This document shows, in pieces, positions 61,449 to 64,000 of a stretch of 64,000 nucleotides of DNA. The position numbers and the translations under genes were made by a program. The DNA is taken from assembly GCA_030674185.1 (NCBI GenBank), contig JAPXFY010000031.1, forward strand, positions 41,078,532 through 41,142,531, in the 5' to 3' direction. The stretch comes from Monoplex corrugatus. Taxonomy: Eukaryota; Mollusca; Gastropoda; Littorinimorpha; Ranellidae. Position 1 is the first letter of the stretch; every line of letters starts with the position of its first letter. The notes under the pieces were generated by a model that saw only the letters and a program-made list of their open reading frames with translations, made no database searches and was not told where the DNA came from.

Positions 61449-61795
61449 CCATGGCGCAATGGTCTGGAAGGTTGTGGGTTCCAATCTTTTTCGTCCTGTT
61501 CAAATCAGTCTGAGGTCTTTTGGACCCTAGCTGGACAGACTTGAGTTGAACGTGATATGGGATCAGCAGGAACACCAGGAACCACACAGTCGAGTTTCTT
61601 CCACTTTACGGATGTGTCACTGAAGGTGTTCCTCAAATTTCCTAACCAACACTGCAGGGCGTCTGTATATCTCGGGCCTGGTTGACGTCAGGATATGTAA
61701 TAAAAGGAGCGTAGAGTATAGCACTGTCACTCAGTCTCAATCCGGAATGAAAACTTCATATCATCATGATTGTCGTGCCCATCGTCATGCATCAT
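61449..61795 (+). mobile_element. SINE-like repeat S3, near full length
   Basis: A tRNA-like head (ATGGCGCAATGGTCTGGAAG, GTTGTGGGTTCCAATC) is followed by ACACAGTCGAGTTTCTTCCA, CGGGCCTGGTTGACGTCAGG and a CATCATGATTGTCG end. 61796-62035 has A-rich sequence and no gene. Confidence 0.65.
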
Positions 61796-62040
61796 TATAA
61801 TATTAAACAAACAAAAAACAAACAAAAACAAAAAAAGAAGAAAATCTTAGCTTCTGCGACCAATAAGATTTTGCAGAAATGAGATGTTTTGTTTACATTT
61901 GATTTGAATCGATTTGTGTATATATTTATCATATCATTTCATGTGACTTCATTATATTTAATTGATTTATTCTTTGCTTCCAGAAGTGAACATGGTTGGT
62001 TGACACTTTTCTTGCAGTAGGCTTCTTTGCTTTCTTACCG

Positions 62041-62071
<31 letters not shown>
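62041..62071 (+). repeat. (TTG)n microsatellite
   Basis: About ten TTG units followed by T-rich sequence. Confidence 0.9.
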
Positions 62072-62073
<2 letters not shown>

Positions 62074-62154
62074 TTTAAGCAAACAAACAGCAGATAACAA
62101 AAGGATCTTTTAAGGCGGTTTGAATTGTTTTCATTTAAACATGTCAGAGGTGAG

Positions 62155-62455
62155 TCTCTATTGTATTGTATTGTATTGTATTGTATTGTATTGCATTGTA
62201 TGCATTGTATTGTATTGTATTGTATTGCATTGTATGCATTGCATTGCATTGCATTGTATTGTATTGTATTGTATTGCATTGTGTTGTGTTGTGTTATGTT
62301 GTATTGTATTGTATTGCATGTATTGTATTGCATTGCATGTATTGTATTGTATTCTATTGCATTGCATTGTATTGTATTGTATTGCATGCATTGTATTATT
62401 GTATTGCTTTGTATGTATTGTATTGTATTGTATTGTACTGTACTGTATTATATTA
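62155..62455 (+). repeat. (TATTG)n pentanucleotide array
   Basis: About 300 bp of TATTG/CATTG units with occasional frame slips. Ile/Val/Leu/Tyr/Cys-rich frames on + and Asn/Thr/Gln frames on - are artefacts. Confidence 0.93.
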
Positions 62456-62539
62456 ATACCTTGCCATGACCGATTAGTCGTGGAGAAGACGATGGAGAAC
62501 AAAATCAAAAAAAAAACCAAAAAAAAGTAAAGAAAAATA

Positions 62540-62697
62540 CTGATTGGGAGATGGTGGCTTCAAATCTCCAACAGAAAAAAAAGAAAAACAACCAACAACA
62601 ACAAAAATCAACAACAATAACAGTACAACAAAACATTCGTGTGGGACTTTTCTGTTCTGGCCAGCTCCACTGTCCAGAGTTGAGTGTGCTATGGACT
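62540..62697 (+). mobile_element. SINE-like repeat S3, 5' part
   Basis: GGGAGATGGTGGCTTCAAAT, an A-rich/CAA insertion, then GTGTGGGACTTTTCTGTTCT, CCAGAGTTGAGTGTGCTATG. Truncated where the pentanucleotide array starts. Confidence 0.5.
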
Positions 62698-63010
62698 ACG
62701 CCACACCACGCCACACCACGCCACACCACACACACACCACACCACAACACAACACACCACAACACACCACACCACACCACGCCACACACCACTCCCACCA
62801 CACAACACACCACACCACAACACACCACAAACACACCACAACACATATGACAGTATACCACACCACACCACTATACAATACACCACACCTCAACACATCA
62901 CATCTACTACACCACACCACACCACACCGCACCGCACCGCACCGCACCGCACCGCACCACAACACTACACAACACAACACAACACAACAAACACAACACA
63001 ACACAACACA
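62698..63010 (+). repeat. (ACCAC)n, (CCGCA)n and (AACAC)n pentanucleotide array
   Basis: Three related pentamers in series, with a less regular middle (62800-62905). Confidence 0.92.
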
Positions 63011-63111
63011 GTTGTGGAACAGGCTTATGATATCTATGTATATGTATGTAATAAATAAGGAAATCAGTTTACCTTCAGCAAATTGATGGAATGATCTTTG
63101 CTTTACAGTGC

Positions 63112-63155
63112 TCACAGCACCTGCTGAGGGCAACACCTGCTGAGGGCAACACCTG
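63112..63155 (+). repeat. 16-bp tandem repeat in putative 5' UTR
   Basis: CACCTGCTGAGGGCAA occurs twice and starts a third time, just upstream of the signal-peptide exon. Confidence 0.75.
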
Positions 63156-63167
63156 CAAACTGTCAGA

Positions 63168-63238
63168 ATGAATGTCGGCAACACTTGCCTCACCTGTGGT
63201 GTTCTTCTCCTCTGTCTATCGCAAGGATTTTGCTTCAG
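63168..63238 (+). CDS. Signal-peptide first exon of a secreted or membrane protein
   Basis: ATG 63168 opens 23 codons plus two bases, ending at a strong donor CTTCAG|GTAAGT (63239). The peptide begins MNVGNTCLTCGVLLLCLSQG and ends FCF, with a short polar start, a hydrophobic core and small residues near the end, the form of a cleavable signal peptide. The next acceptor is beyond the TTAA MITE or outside the window. The family is unknown because only the leader is visible. Confidence 0.6.
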
Positions 63239-63257
63239 GTAAGTACACAGTTACCAT

Positions 63258-63445
63258 TTAACCCTTTGGCTCCCGCATCCTGTCCACCAGCATCCTGAAT
63301 TGTCAACAACCATGATATAGCAAAGCAAAAACTTAACCCTTTGACTTCCTCACCCTATCCACCAGCTTCCCGGTGGATAGGGTGAGGTAGTCAAAGGATT
63401 AAGGATTTGCATTTGGGGGATAGGACGCGGAAGTGAAAGGGTTAA
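63258..63445. mobile_element. TTAA foldback MITE, best-preserved copy
   Basis: Outer ends TTAACCCTTTGGCTCCCG and GTGAAAGGGTTAA; inner ends TTAACCCTTTGACTTCCT and GTAGTCAAAGGATTAA; centre CCACCAGCTTCCCGGTGG. The CCC...GGG ends with TTAA are the piggyBac-type pattern. No ORF. Confidence 0.8.
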
Positions 63446-63504
63446 CTTACATCAGAAATATTCAAAACTTCACTATAGGGTAAAACTGACCCAGAACCCT
63501 GTAA

Positions 63505-63825
63505 TACTGGTTGTCGAATGCCATCCACTTTATGGATGTGCCACTCAAGGCATACAGGAAAGCTGGAGGGAAAGACAGCACCAGGTAGACCCAGGGAGAA
63601 AATATTGGACGGACTTGCAGGGTGGCTGAGGACAGAGAGGGTGGAAGACGTGCTTGCGGAGACAAGGGATAGATACATATGGAGGGCCAACGCCATGGGG
63701 CAGGGCACATGATGATGATGATGAACTCAAGGCATTGCTTATAGTTCCTTATCGGCACTGCAGGTGTCTGTATCTTCTGCACCTGGTTGACGCCAAGATA
63801 CATTAGGACTAGTAAGCCAAAACCT
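63505..63825 (+). mobile_element. SINE-like repeat S3, interrupted by LINE-A
   Basis: ATGCCATCCACTTTATGGAT to CACTCAAGGCAT (63553) continues after the insertion as TTGCTTATAGTTCC, CACTGCAGGTGTCTGTATC and CCTGGTTGACGCCAAGATAC. Confidence 0.65.
63554..63724 (+). mobile_element. LINE-A copy A11 with perfect 11-bp target duplication
   Basis: ACAGGAAAGCTGGAGGGAAA to ATGGGGCAGGGCACATGATG, 171 bp, frame intact (KLEGKTAPGRPREKILDGL to MGQGT). Bounded by ACTCAAGGCAT at 63543-63553 and 63725-63735, inside SINE S3. The stop is the first TGA of the tail. Confidence 0.92.
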
Positions 63826-64000
63826 TGTGAATATACTAGAAATAGAAAGCAAAGGTAAGGGGTTGGAACTAAACAGCAGGAAGACTGAAGTCATGGTGAT
63901 CAGTAAAAAACATGAAATCCCCTCATGCAAAATAACAGCAAATGGCACAACCTTGACACAGGTTAATAAGTTCAAATACCTGGGAACGGTCATTTCATCA
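63821..64000 (+). mobile_element. LINE-A copy A12, runs off the right edge
   Basis: Encodes LEIESKGKGLELNSRKTEVM, VISKKHEIPSCKITANGTTL and QVNKFKYLGTVIS, with no stop visible. It has the single-copy form of the segment that is a minisatellite in A6. Confidence 0.85.

Overview
This 64 kb window is animal nuclear DNA. It carries spliced genes, non-LTR retrotransposons with microsatellite tails, TTAA- and TA-flanked DNA transposons, tRNA-derived SINE-like repeats and long simple-sequence arrays. The repeat style and the protostome-like coding sequence suggest a marine mollusc, most likely a gastropod; this is inference, because nothing in the window fixes the species. I see no bacterial genes, CRISPR array, rRNA or intact tRNA gene.

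The only host gene I can recover complete is GTF2E2 (TFIIE beta subunit), on the + strand in seven coding exons from 13778 to 28985. Exon sizes and splice phases fit a 285-residue protein, but exon 4 lacks one base. Its six introns are packed with repeats: LINE fragments, TTAA foldback elements, a 51-bp inverted repeat, a five-copy 62-bp tandem repeat, a (CA)n block of about 760 bp and a 33-bp minisatellite. Three further host-type coding pieces are weaker: a partial THAP-like exon on the - strand near 39.8 kb, a possible cysteine-rich secreted exon at 44506, and a well-formed signal-peptide first exon at 63168 whose gene runs off the right edge.

Region by region: 1-5 kb holds LINE-A fragments and a duplicated TGTC array. 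5-8.4 kb holds A-rich and G-rich arrays and repeat R1/R2 copies. 8.5-11.4 kb holds a 0.6-kb MITE and unrecognised sequence. 11.5-13.6 kb is a LINE-B reverse transcriptase ORF just upstream of GTF2E2. 29.3-30.9 kb carries a hAT-like MITE and a piggyBac-like deletion derivative. 33.5-35.2 kb has two adjacent LINE-A copies, followed by a 4-kb array of a 23-bp unit (35.4-39.3 kb). 40-45.5 kb has LINE-A copies, one split by a full-length pogo/Tigger-like transposon (42102-44166, perfect 25-bp TIRs, TA duplication). 45.7-47.1 kb is a LINE RT fragment broken by (CA)n. 49-53 kb is a satellite with nested 30-bp and roughly 76-bp periods, interrupted by an L2/CR1-like LINE and a short LINE-A copy. 53-57.5 kb is microsatellite-rich with SINEs and a second copy of the 0.6-kb MITE. 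57.9-61.4 kb is tandem R1 repeats with a 55-bp minisatellite. 61.4-64 kb has SINEs, pentanucleotide arrays, the signal-peptide exon, a TTAA foldback MITE and two LINE-A fragments.

The strongest general pattern is that transposable elements seed the tandem arrays: two R1 copies have each expanded a neighbouring internal segment, and one LINE-A copy has expanded 20 bp of its own ORF. I found no convincing new multi-gene system.
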